Source of the DNA: Lysobacter antibioticus
Lineage (GTDB): Bacteria; Pseudomonadota; Gammaproteobacteria; Xanthomonadales; Xanthomonadaceae
Direction of reading: 5' to 3'
Assembly: GCF_000731095.1 (NCBI RefSeq)
Contig: NZ_JMTZ01000026.1
Location: forward strand, 1 to 46,489
Length of the DNA: 46,489 nt
Below, one piece after another: positions 14,783-22,232 of this stretch; within the stretch, counting starts at the first letter, position 1; each line of letters starts with the position of its first letter. The notes under the pieces were generated by a model, which did not search any database, had not been told where the DNA came from, and was given only the letters and a program-made list of their open reading frames with translations. A program made the translations under genes and the position numbers.

Positions 14783-16123
14783 TTAGCCGTTCGCCGCAGC
14801 GACGGCGTTGGCGGGCGCGCGCTCGCCGACGGCACGCTCGCCGGCAGTGTTCGCCGAACAGGCGCGGGCGTATTCGTCCAGGCACAGGCCGATGCGGTGG
14901 CGGACCAGCGCTTCCGGAGTGTTCGCCAGGGTGCCGGCTCGCACCGCGCGGTATTGCTCGGGCAGGTATTGGCTGAGCAGGAACGCCGGCGGCGCATGCG
15001 CGCGCAGGTTGTCGAACAGGCGCTGCACGGCGGCGACCAGGGCCGGCTCGCCCCAGTAGTAGCGGCAGCGGTCGCTGAGTGCGTACAGGCGCAGCAGGTG
15101 CAAGTCGCGTTCGTCGCCGTGGTAGTGCTGCTGCCAGTGCTTCGGGTTGTCGAGCATGCAGCGCTCCAACACCTGCGGCAGCTCCGAGCATTGCTCCGAA
15201 GGCAGCAGTTCGGCCTCGATCGCGGCCAGCGCGAACAGCGCCTCGCGGTAGGCGAAGGTGGCGGCCGGGCCGACCTTGAGGATGGCGAAGTGGTCGCGCA
15301 CGAGCGCGTGCAGGCCGTCTTCGCGTTGGTAATCGGTGGAGTGCGCTTCGAACACGATGCGCGGCTGGCGTTCGAGGAAGTCGGCCAGGGCTTCGGCTGC
15401 GACCGGGTCGTAGTCGTGCACGCTGCTGTGGTCGAAGTCGACGCCGGGCTGCACCACCATCGCGATTACCCGCTCCCAGGCGGCGGCCAAATCCGGTGCG
15501 GCGAAGGCTTGGCGATGGATGGCCAGCGTCTGTTCGGCCGCTTGCGGCGTGGTCACCGCGAGACCGCCTGCGAGCGAGGCTTCGCCACCGGGCACCGGCA
15601 CTTCGGTGCCGATCACGTACACCGGCGGCGGCAGGCCGTGTTCGGCGGCGGTGCGTTCGGCGATGCGCGCCAGTTCGGCCGAGCGCGCGGCGACGGTGGC
15701 GTCCGGCAGCGGCGTGGGATCGTCGGCGCAGGACATGCTGCAGTCCAGATGGATCTTGTGGAAGCCGGCGGCCACGTAGGCTTCGATGAGCACGCGCGCA
15801 TGCGCCATCGCTTCCTCGGACGGGCGCTTCTGCCAGGCGTTGGGGCCGAGGTGGTCGCCGCCGAGCACCAGGCGGTCGGCCGGGAAGCCTTCTTCGTGCG
15901 CCAGTGCCAGCACGTAGTCGCGGTATTGCGGCGGGGTCATGCCGGTGTAGCCGCCGAACTGGTCGACCTGGTTCGAGGTCGCTTCGATCAGCAGCAAAGT
16001 GCCGTGACGATGGGCCACGTCCATGGCGGCGCGCAGCACCAGTTCGTTGCTGCAGCACACGCTGTACAGACCGACGTTGCGGCCCTGGCGGTGGGAGGCG
16101 ATCAGCGATTGCACGGGCGACAT
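14783..16123 (-). CDS. agaZ: Tagatose-bisphosphate aldolase accessory subunit / AgaZ
   Basis: Member of the KbaZ/GatZ/AgaZ family, 446 residues. In Escherichia coli these proteins are the non-catalytic, chaperone-like subunit of D-tagatose-1,6-bisphosphate aldolase. In comparative studies of other proteobacteria AgaZ has been proposed to act as tagatose-6-phosphate kinase. Signature stretches include LIEATSNQVDQFGGYTGM near residue 46, GGDHLGPNAW near 88, KIHLDCSM near 122 and FEAHSTDYQ near 257. The last 25 residues are a low-complexity Ala/Glu-rich tail (GERAVGERAP). The catalytic class II aldolase partner (KbaY/AgaY) is not in the window. A 16-bp tandem repeat fills the gap between its start and the kinase gene. 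Confidence 0.9.
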   Translation of the reverse strand: MSPVQSLIASHRQGRNVGLYSVCCSNELVLRAAMDVAHRHGTLLLIEATSNQVDQFGGYTGMTPPQYRDYVLALAHEEGFPADRLVLGGDHLGPNAWQKRPSEEAMAHARVLIEAYVAAGFHKIHLDCSMSCADDPTPLPDATVAARSAELARIAERTAAEHGLPPPVYVIGTEVPVPGGEASLAGGLAVTTPQAAEQTLAIHRQAFAAPDLAAAWERVIAMVVQPGVDFDHSSVHDYDPVAAEALADFLERQPRIVFEAHSTDYQREDGLHALVRDHFAILKVGPAATFAYREALFALAAIEAELLPSEQCSELPQVLERCMLDNPKHWQQHYHGDERDLHLLRLYALSDRCRYYWGEPALVAAVQRLFDNLRAHAPPAFLLSQYLPEQYRAVRAGTLANTPEALVRHRIGLCLDEYARACSANTAGERAVGERAPANAVAAANG

Positions 16124-16156
16124 GGGGTAACTCCAACGCGACTCAGGACGAGGCGG

Positions 16157-16268
16157 AACTCAGACAAGCCAGAACTTAGAAAAACCGGCACCCAGACAAA
16201 CCGGCACTCAGACAAACCAGCACTCAAACAAACCAGCACTCAAACAAACCAGCACTCAGGCAAGCGAA
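16157..16268. repeat. Seven-unit 16-bp tandem repeat inside the aga operon
   Basis: Seven consecutive 16-bp units with consensus CACTCAGACAAACCAG: units start at 16157, 16173, 16189, 16205, 16221, 16237 and 16253. Units 5 and 6 are identical, and the outer ones are more diverged. The array fills the space between the ROK kinase stop and the agaZ start and ends inside the last codons of the kinase gene. Sixteen is not a multiple of three, so gain or loss of units would not preserve any frame; the effect would be on mRNA spacing. Confidence 0.9.
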
Positions 16269-16269
16269 C

Positions 16270-17226
16270 TCAGGACAGCGCCGACGGCCAGGCGAGCAGG
16301 GCGGCGCCGCGGGCGCCGCCGGCATCGCCGAAGCGCGGCGGCACGATCGGCGGTACCTGCACTCCGATGAACAAATGCGCGGCGACCGCGGACGGCAGCA
16401 CGTCGTACAGCGGGGCGTGCTGCGACAGGCCGCCGCCGAGCACGATCACGTGCGGATCCAGCGCCAGCACCAAGGCCGCCAGGCTGTGGCCGAGCAGGTC
16501 CAGATGGATGGCCAGCACTTCGCGCGCACGTGTATCGCCGGCTTCGGCCCGGGCGATTACCGCGCCGGCATCGACGGCCTCGCCACCGAAGTGGTGATGC
16601 AGTGCGACCAGGCCGCTGCCCGAGACATAGCGTTCGATACAGCCGCGCAGGCCGCAGGCGCAGTCGAGCACGGGCAGGCCGTGGCGCTGCAGCAGATGCG
16701 CCGGCACGCTCCAGTGGCCCCATTCGCCGGCCAGGCCGTTGAAACCGACCACCAGCCGGCCGTGCAGGCAATAACCGCCGCCGGCGCCGGTGCCGAGAAT
16801 CGCGCCGAACATGCTCGGGTACCCCTCGGCGGCGCCGCCGTGGGCTTCGGATAAAGCGAAGCATTGCAGATCGTTGCCGAAGTGCAGCGGCCGGCGCAGC
16901 CGCGCTTGCAGGTCGGCGGCGACGCTTTCGCCGGTCAGCGCCGGTACGTTGGCGCTGAGTTGGCGGCCGCTGCGGCGGTCGCGCACGCCGGGCAGGGCGA
17001 TGCCGATCGGAGTGTCGACGAGTCCGAGCTCGGCGTCGGCCGCGGCGATCAGCGCTTCGAGTGCGGCCAGGAAACCGGCGTAATCGCCTTGCGGCGTGGC
17101 GATGCGCCGGCGATGGCGCACCTCCAGCGCGGCATCGCAGGCGACCAGTTCGATCTTGGTGCCGCCGATGTCGATGCCGTAGCAAATCGCGGGGACCGAA
17201 GTTTCAGCCATGGGCGCTTCAGCCAT
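16270..17226 (-). CDS. agaK: ROK-family N-acetylhexosamine kinase (AgaK-like)
   Basis: Cytoplasmic kinase expected to phosphorylate N-acetylgalactosamine (or N-acetylglucosamine) at C6. The 318-residue protein has the ROK features: phosphate-binding GIDIGGTKIELV near residue 18, GNDLQCFALSEA near 117, GAILGTGAGGG near 141, GEWGHW near 167, the zinc cluster CACGLRGC near 189-196, and VIVLGGGLSQ near 263. Length is normal. The start given overlaps the agaS stop by 8 bp; an in-frame ATG five codons later is also possible. Which amino sugar is used is inferred from its place between agaS and agaZ. Confidence 0.9.
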   Translation of the reverse strand: MAEAPMAETSVPAICYGIDIGGTKIELVACDAALEVRHRRRIATPQGDYAGFLAALEALIAAADAELGLVDTPIGIALPGVRDRRSGRQLSANVPALTGESVAADLQARLRRPLHFGNDLQCFALSEAHGGAAEGYPSMFGAILGTGAGGGYCLHGRLVVGFNGLAGEWGHWSVPAHLLQRHGLPVLDCACGLRGCIERYVSGSGLVALHHHFGGEAVDAGAVIARAEAGDTRAREVLAIHLDLLGHSLAALVLALDPHVIVLGGGLSQHAPLYDVLPSAVAAHLFIGVQVPPIVPPRFGDAGGARGAALLAWPSALS

Positions 17227-18373
17227 GGTGGATGGTGACGCCCTTGACCACCCGGTTGACGGTGCCGTCCGGGAAGGGATTGTCGGGGGTCAGGCCGAGC
17301 GAGGCCGAACGCTGCAGCGCGTACATCTGCGCGAACGTCAGCCACACCGGCGCCAGCCAGGTGTCGTCGAACGGCGGCACGCGCAAGCTGTGGTCGTCGT
17401 CGGCGCCGATGTCGGAATGCGGGCCGATCGCCAGCACTTGTCCGGCGATGCCGTCGCGGCGCAGTTCGTCCAGCAGGTCCTGCTCGTAACGGCGCGCCAA
17501 GGCGTGGGCACTGCGCACCACCACCACCAGGGTGTCGCCGTCGAGCGTGGATTTGGGGCCGTGGCGGAAGCCCAGCGGCGTGTTGGCCAAAGCGAGCACG
17601 CGGCCGGCGGTGAGTTCGAGCAGCTTCAGCGCGGCTTCGCGCGCCAGCGCTTCGAGCGGGCCGCTGGCCAAATAGATGACGCGGTTGAACGAGCGTTGCG
17701 CCAGCGCCGCGGCGGGCGCGTCCCATTGCGCCAGGCCCTCGTGCGCCAACGCGGCCAGTTGCGGCAGGCGCTCGATGCGCTGCGGCCAGGGCGCGGTGTC
17801 GAACACGCTCAGCGCCGTCAACAGCATGCAGCTCAGGCTGCTGGTCATGGCGAAGGCGCGGTCGCAACTGTCGGCCGGCATCAGCAGGGTGCAGGTGTCG
17901 TCGCGGCCGGCGCCGCGACGGGCCAGTTCGCCCTCGGGATTGCAGGTGATGTCGAGAAAGCGCGCGTGCTCGACTTCGGCGCGCACCAGTTCGACCGCGG
18001 CCACGCTCTCCGGGCTGGAGCCGCTGCGGGCGAAGGACACCAGCAGGGTCGGGCGGTCGCGTTGCAGGTACAGCGCAGGATGGGTGAGCAGGCTGGTGGT
18101 GTGCACGGCTCGGGTTTCGGCCGGCCACTGCGCGTTGATGCGATCGGCGACCAGGTCGGCGATGAAGCCCGAGCTGCCGGCGCCGGTAAACAGCACGCGC
18201 TGGCGCGGATCGTTCAAGCAGTCGCCAAGAAAGGCCTGCACGCGTTCGCTGGCCTGCGCCAGATCCTCGGCCAGGCGATTCCACAGGGCCGGTTGCTGGG
18301 CGATCTCGGCGGCGGTGTCGGCTCCGCCCAGGCGCTGCCAGGCGGAGGAGTCGGAGAGCGGGGTGACGTCCAT
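17219..18373 (-). CDS. agaS: Galactosamine-6-phosphate deaminase/isomerase, SIS family
   Basis: Converts D-galactosamine-6-phosphate to D-tagatose-6-phosphate plus ammonia. The 384-residue cytoplasmic protein has two SIS (sugar isomerase) domains. The first, near residues 55-215, has FTGAGSSGFIADL and SFARSGSSPESV. The second, near 225-370, has YLASGPLEALAREAALKLLE and FRHGPKS. This matches AgaS/TagA-type enzymes rather than GlmS or NagB. The ATG at 18373 is preceded by CAGGAA. A longer frame to 18481 runs through the promoter and is not used. It is the first gene of the operon agaS-agaK-agaZ-agaR-nagA, divergent from the GH31 gene across a region rich in CTTTCG motifs. Confidence 0.93.
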   Translation of the reverse strand: MDVTPLSDSSAWQRLGGADTAAEIAQQPALWNRLAEDLAQASERVQAFLGDCLNDPRQRVLFTGAGSSGFIADLVADRINAQWPAETRAVHTTSLLTHPALYLQRDRPTLLVSFARSGSSPESVAAVELVRAEVEHARFLDITCNPEGELARRGAGRDDTCTLLMPADSCDRAFAMTSSLSCMLLTALSVFDTAPWPQRIERLPQLAALAHEGLAQWDAPAAALAQRSFNRVIYLASGPLEALAREAALKLLELTAGRVLALANTPLGFRHGPKSTLDGDTLVVVVRSAHALARRYEQDLLDELRRDGIAGQVLAIGPHSDIGADDDHSLRVPPFDDTWLAPVWLTFAQMYALQRSASLGLTPDNPFPDGTVNRVVKGVTIHHG

Positions 18374-18411
18374 GGATGATTCCTGTTGAGCGAGGGCACG
18401 ATCTGTGTTTT

Positions 18412-18633
18412 CTTTCGGAAAGTCAATTATCGAAAGTAAAACAAAAGAAATAGACCAAGTTCGTGTAGTGATCGGTGACACGGAATCAAAACGAAAGATT
18501 CAGTTTTATTGGCTTTCGTTGCGGTATTAACAGGGGTTTTTGGCTAGTTTAGAAAGTATTGCATCGCACAAACTTTCGTTTTATAAAATAAATTCTTCCT
18601 TTTTTCTTTCAATTCATTGACAGCTTTCGAAAG
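18412..18633. promoter_or_regulatory. Cluster of CTTTCG half-sites, putative AgaR operators
   Basis: The divergent agaS/GH31 intergenic region is AT-rich and holds CTTTCG or its complement CGAAAG at 18412-18422 (CTTTCGGAAAG), 18431, 18492, 18513, 18573 and 18624-18633 (CTTTCGAAAG, a perfect palindrome), with near matches at 18551 (AGAAAG) and 18606 (CTTTC). DeoR-family regulators of amino-sugar genes are known to bind repeated TTTC-type elements, and agaR is the fourth gene of the operon. Binding is inference; the repeats are directly visible. Confidence 0.75.
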
Positions 18634-18646
18634 CCTGCCCTAGAGT
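18617..18646 (+). promoter_or_regulatory. Likely promoter of the GH31 gene, overlapped by operator
   Basis: TTGACA (18617-18622), an 18-bp spacer and TAGAGT (18641-18646) give a plausible sigma-70 promoter about 50 bp before the start codon. The palindrome CTTTCGAAAG (18624-18633) sits inside the spacer, an ideal place for a repressor. Confidence 0.7.
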
Positions 18647-18692
18647 CGGCCGCAGCACATTTCGAAGCCCGCCGAGCGGGCCTGGGGGCAAG

Positions 18693-21600
18693 GTGGAATT
18701 CCGCGTGTGTCGTCCGCGACTGTCGATTGCGATCCTGGCTGCGCTGATGGCGTCGGCGTTGCCGGCCGTGGCCGAGCCCGTCGGCAACCTGCGCGCGGTC
18801 CGCGCCGGCACCGGCGCGACGCCGAGCTGGGAGCTGAGCACCGACACTGGCAGCCTGCTGCGCATCGAGGTGCTGGCCGACGACATCGTGCGCGTGCAGG
18901 CGGGGCGCCGCGGCAAGTTGGCGCCGGCCGGCGACAAGGCCGCGCCGATCGTGTTGCCGCAGCCGGCAGCCAAGATCGCCGCCAGCCTGGAAGAAGACGA
19001 TGCCGAAGTGCGGGTGCGCACCGGCGCGCTGGTGCTGCATGTGCAGCGGCAACCGCTGAAGCTGCGGCTGGAGCGGATCGACGGCGAGCGCAGTACGCCG
19101 CTGTGGCAGGAATTGCAGCCGCTCGATCTGGACGCGGCGCAAAGCGTGCAAGTGCTGTCTTCGCAGGCCGACGAAGCTTTCTACGGCGGCGGTCAGCAGA
19201 ACGGCCGCTATCAGTTCAAGGGCCGCGAGTTGGAAGTGTCTTACTCCGGCGGTTGGGAGGAGGGCGACCGCCCCAGCCCGGCGCCGATGCTGCTGAGCTC
19301 GCGCGGCTGGGGCATGTTGCGCAATACCTGGAGCGACGGCAGTTACGACCTGCGGCAACCCGATCAGACCACCTTGTTGCACCGCGAAGACCGCTTCGAC
19401 GCTTATTACTTCGTCGGCGAGTTGCCGCGCTTGCTCGAGCGCTACACCCGTTTGACCGGCCGTCCCGGCCTGCTGGCGCGCTGGGCGCTGTCGTACGGCG
19501 ACGCCGATTGCTACAACGACGGCGACAACGGCAAGAAGCCCGGCACCGTGCCGGAAGGCTGGCACGACGGCGCCACCGGCACCACGCCGGACGTGGTCGA
19601 AAGCGTGGCGCGCCAGTACCGCGAACACGACATGCCCGGCGGCTGGATCCTGCCGAACGACGGCTACGGCTGCGGCTACAAGCAATTGCCCGAAACGGTG
19701 AAGGGCCTGGCCAAATACGGTTTCCGCACCGGCCTGTGGACCGAGAACGGCGTCGACAAGATCGCCTGGGAAGTCGGCACCGCCGGCAGCCGGGTGCAGA
19801 AGCTCGACGTGGCCTGGACCGGCAAGGGTTATCAATTCGCCATGGACGCGAATCAGTCGGCGTTCAACGGCATCCTGCACAACTCCGATTCGCGCCCGTT
19901 CCTGTGGACGGTGATGGGCTGGGCCGGCATCCAGCGTTATGCCGTGGCCTGGACCGGCGACCAGAGCGCGAGCTGGGACTACATCCGCTGGCACGTGCCG
20001 ACCTTGATCGGCTCGGGCCTGTCGGGCATGGCCTATGCCACCGGCGACGTCGACGCGATCTTCGGCGGCAGCGCCGAGACCTACACCCGCGACCTGCAGT
20101 GGAAGGCCTTCACGCCGGTGTTGATGGGCATGTCGGGCTGGTCGTCGAATGCGCGCAAGCACCCGTGGTGGTTCGACGAGCCGTACCGCAGCATCAACCG
20201 CGATTACCTGAAATTGAAGATGCGCCTGACGCCGTACATGTACGGCCTGGCGCAGCAGGCCGCGCAGACCGGCGCACCGCCGGTGCGCGGGCTGATGTGG
20301 GATTACCCGCAGGACCCGCACGCGCAGGACGAGGCCTACAAGTATCAGTTCCTGCTCGGTCGCGACCTGTTGGTGGCGCCGGTCTACCGCAGCCAGGCCG
20401 CGAGCCGCGGTTGGCGGCGCGGCATCCATCTGCCGGCCGGGCGCTGGTTCGACTATTGGGACGGGCGCAGCGTGCAGGCCGACGCGGCCGGCCGCGATCT
20501 CGATCGCCAGGTCGACCTCGCCACCTTGCCGTTGTTCGTGCGCGCCGGTGCGATCCTGCCGATGTACCCGGCGATGCTGTTCGATGGCGAAAAGCCGCTC
20601 GACGAGGTCACCTTCGATCTGTACCCGCAGGGCGATTCGCAGTACGCGTTGTACGAAGACGACGGCAACACCCGTCGCCATGAGCAGGGCGAGTCGAGCA
20701 CGCAACAGATAAAGATGACGGCGCCGGCGCAGGGCAGCGGCCCGGTGACGGTGCGCATCGACGCAGTGCAGGGGCAATACCAAGGGCAGTTGCCGCAGCG
20801 CCGCTACGCCTTGCGCGTGCTCAGCCGCCAGGCGCCGCGCGCGGTCTCGCTGGACGGCCGTGCGCTGCCGCAGCTGGCCGATGCCGCCGCGCTGCAAGCG
20901 GCGGCGGAGGGTTGGTATTTCGATGCGGCTGAGCGCAAGGGCAGCGTGCACGTGCGCAGCGCCGCCAGCGATATCCGCAAACCGCTCGAGTTCGCGCTGG
21001 ACTTCGCCACCGCCGCGGCGCTCGCCGACGACGCCTTCCCGGCCGCGCCGGCGCAGGGCCGCGCGTTGCCGGCCGACGGCCTGCTGGTGGTCAATCGCCC
21101 GGCCGAAGAGCCCGGCCACGCGCTCGAAAACGCTTTCGACGACGATGCGAAAACGTGGTTTCGCAGCGTGCGCAACCAGGCCGTGCGCACCGGCGCGCAC
21201 GAGTGGACCGTCGGTTTCGGCGAGCGCAAGTTGATCGACGGCATCGAGTTGGCGCCGCGCAACGACAAAAACTGGAAGCACGGCCAGGTGCGCGACTACG
21301 AGGTGTACCTGGGCGACAGCAACGGCGAGTGGGGCGAGCCGATCGCGCGCGGCCGTCTGCAGCTCAAGCAGGAGCTGCAACGCATCGACTTCCCGGCCCG
21401 CGCCGGCCGGCTGCTGCGCTTCCGCGTGCTCAGCGTGCAGAACCCCGAAGGCGACGGCGCCTCGGCCACCGATCCGATGGTCACCGCCGCCCAGGGCGGC
21501 GCGGCGCGCGCGGTCGACGCGCTGCAACCGCGCGATGTCGGCCCGATCGCGCTGTCGAGTTTCCACATCCTCGAACACCAGGAACCGGAGCGGCCGGCAC

Positions 21601-22046
21601 AGCAACGCTATCTCTCCGAGCTGCCGTTGCCGGCCGCGCTGGCCGATCAGGTCCGCGCCGATCACGCCTTCCGCGGCGACGATGCGCTGCGCATGAACGG
21701 CTTGTTGTTCCGCCGCGGCCTCGGCGTCGGCCCGAGCAGCCGCATCGACTTGCGCCTGCAGGGCCAGTGGCGCCTGCTGCGCGCCGACCTCGGCATCGAC
21801 GACGCCTGCCGCGCCGCCGGCGGCCTGCAATTCCAGGTCTGGGGCGACGGCCGCCTGCTCTACGACAGCGGCCTGGTGAAAGCGCCCGGCGTGGTCAAGC
21901 CGGAGCTGGATATCCGTGGGCTGTCGTCCCTGAGCCTGCGCACGCTGGGCGCGCAAGGCAGCCAACCCACCCAGGTCTGTGCGAACTGGGCCAACGCCGT
22001 GCTGATCGGCCAGGAGGGCGATAGCGCCAGCATCCTTCCGCCATGA
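18693..22046 (+). CDS. Secreted GH31 glycosidase, probable alpha-N-acetylgalactosaminidase
   Basis: The 1117-residue exported protein has a signal peptide (cleavage after ALPAVA, about residue 27). An N-terminal beta domain carries YGGGQQNG near 164, and a GH31 barrel spans about residues 250-560. The barrel resembles the GH31 subgroup acting on alpha-linked GalNAc: LPNDGYGCGY near 320, LDVAW with Asp372 as likely nucleophile, VAWTGDQS with Asp423 as likely acid/base, and TGDVDAIFGGS near 450. A discoidin-like F5/8C module (about 805-915) and an NPCBM-type module (about 965-1095) follow. GTG at 18693 is given; GTG at 18705, 8 bp after AAGGTGG, may be the true start. Its position opposite the aga operon and before a TonB receptor supports release of GalNAc from O-glycans. 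Confidence 0.85.
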   Translation: MEFRVCRPRLSIAILAALMASALPAVAEPVGNLRAVRAGTGATPSWELSTDTGSLLRIEVLADDIVRVQAGRRGKLAPAGDKAAPIVLPQPAAKIAASLEEDDAEVRVRTGALVLHVQRQPLKLRLERIDGERSTPLWQELQPLDLDAAQSVQVLSSQADEAFYGGGQQNGRYQFKGRELEVSYSGGWEEGDRPSPAPMLLSSRGWGMLRNTWSDGSYDLRQPDQTTLLHREDRFDAYYFVGELPRLLERYTRLTGRPGLLARWALSYGDADCYNDGDNGKKPGTVPEGWHDGATGTTPDVVESVARQYREHDMPGGWILPNDGYGCGYKQLPETVKGLAKYGFRTGLWTENGVDKIAWEVGTAGSRVQKLDVAWTGKGYQFAMDANQSAFNGILHNSDSRPFLWTVMGWAGIQRYAVAWTGDQSASWDYIRWHVPTLIGSGLSGMAYATGDVDAIFGGSAETYTRDLQWKAFTPVLMGMSGWSSNARKHPWWFDEPYRSINRDYLKLKMRLTPYMYGLAQQAAQTGAPPVRGLMWDYPQDPHAQDEAYKYQFLLGRDLLVAPVYRSQAASRGWRRGIHLPAGRWFDYWDGRSVQADAAGRDLDRQVDLATLPLFVRAGAILPMYPAMLFDGEKPLDEVTFDLYPQGDSQYALYEDDGNTRRHEQGESSTQQIKMTAPAQGSGPVTVRIDAVQGQYQGQLPQRRYALRVLSRQAPRAVSLDGRALPQLADAAALQAAAEGWYFDAAERKGSVHVRSAASDIRKPLEFALDFATAAALADDAFPAAPAQGRALPADGLLVVNRPAEEPGHALENAFDDDAKTWFRSVRNQAVRTGAHEWTVGFGERKLIDGIELAPRNDKNWKHGQVRDYEVYLGDSNGEWGEPIARGRLQLKQELQRIDFPARAGRLLRFRVLSVQNPEGDGASATDPMVTAAQGGAARAVDALQPRDVGPIALSSFHILEHQEPERPAQQRYLSELPLPAALADQVRADHAFRGDDALRMNGLLFRRGLGVGPSSRIDLRLQGQWRLLRADLGIDDACRAAGGLQFQVWGDGRLLYDSGLVKAPGVVKPELDIRGLSSLSLRTLGAQGSQPTQVCANWANAVLIGQEGDSASILPP

Positions 22047-22053
22047 ACCAAGC

Positions 22054-22131
22054 GAACACGCGACACGTACACCGAACACCCGACGCATAACTCCGAACAC
22101 GTAACGCCGAACACCGAACGCGTACACCGCT
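22054..22131. repeat. Degenerate CCGAACAC repeats between GH31 and receptor genes
   Basis: The octamer (C/G)CGAACAC recurs about five times with 8-20 bp spacing, mixed with CG(A/C)CACGTACAC-like pieces. It resembles other low-complexity intergenic filler in this genome. No hairpin or operator symmetry is evident. Confidence 0.5.
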
Positions 22132-22232
22132 CCTCCCCCCGCTCCAACCGACTGCGGCCGTCAGGCCGCGGCCCGGGATCGCTGTTGCCTTTCGTCCGCC
22201 ATCCGCGCCGCAGATCCGCCAGGAGAGTTCCG

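Noticed and set aside
10767-16123. A single chitin-to-GlcNAc pathway linking the chitinase with the nagA-containing operon.
   Set aside because: The operon carries AgaS and AgaZ rather than a GlcN-6-P deaminase, the chitinase is on the opposite strand with its own terminator, and no CTTTCG sites precede it; GalNAc use is the better reading.
18609-22127. A 1172-codon open frame on the minus strand opposite the GH31 gene.
   Set aside because: It is a mirror frame caused by third-position GC bias; its product is low-complexity (Ala/Gln/Arg/Val-rich) while the plus strand encodes clear GH31 motifs.
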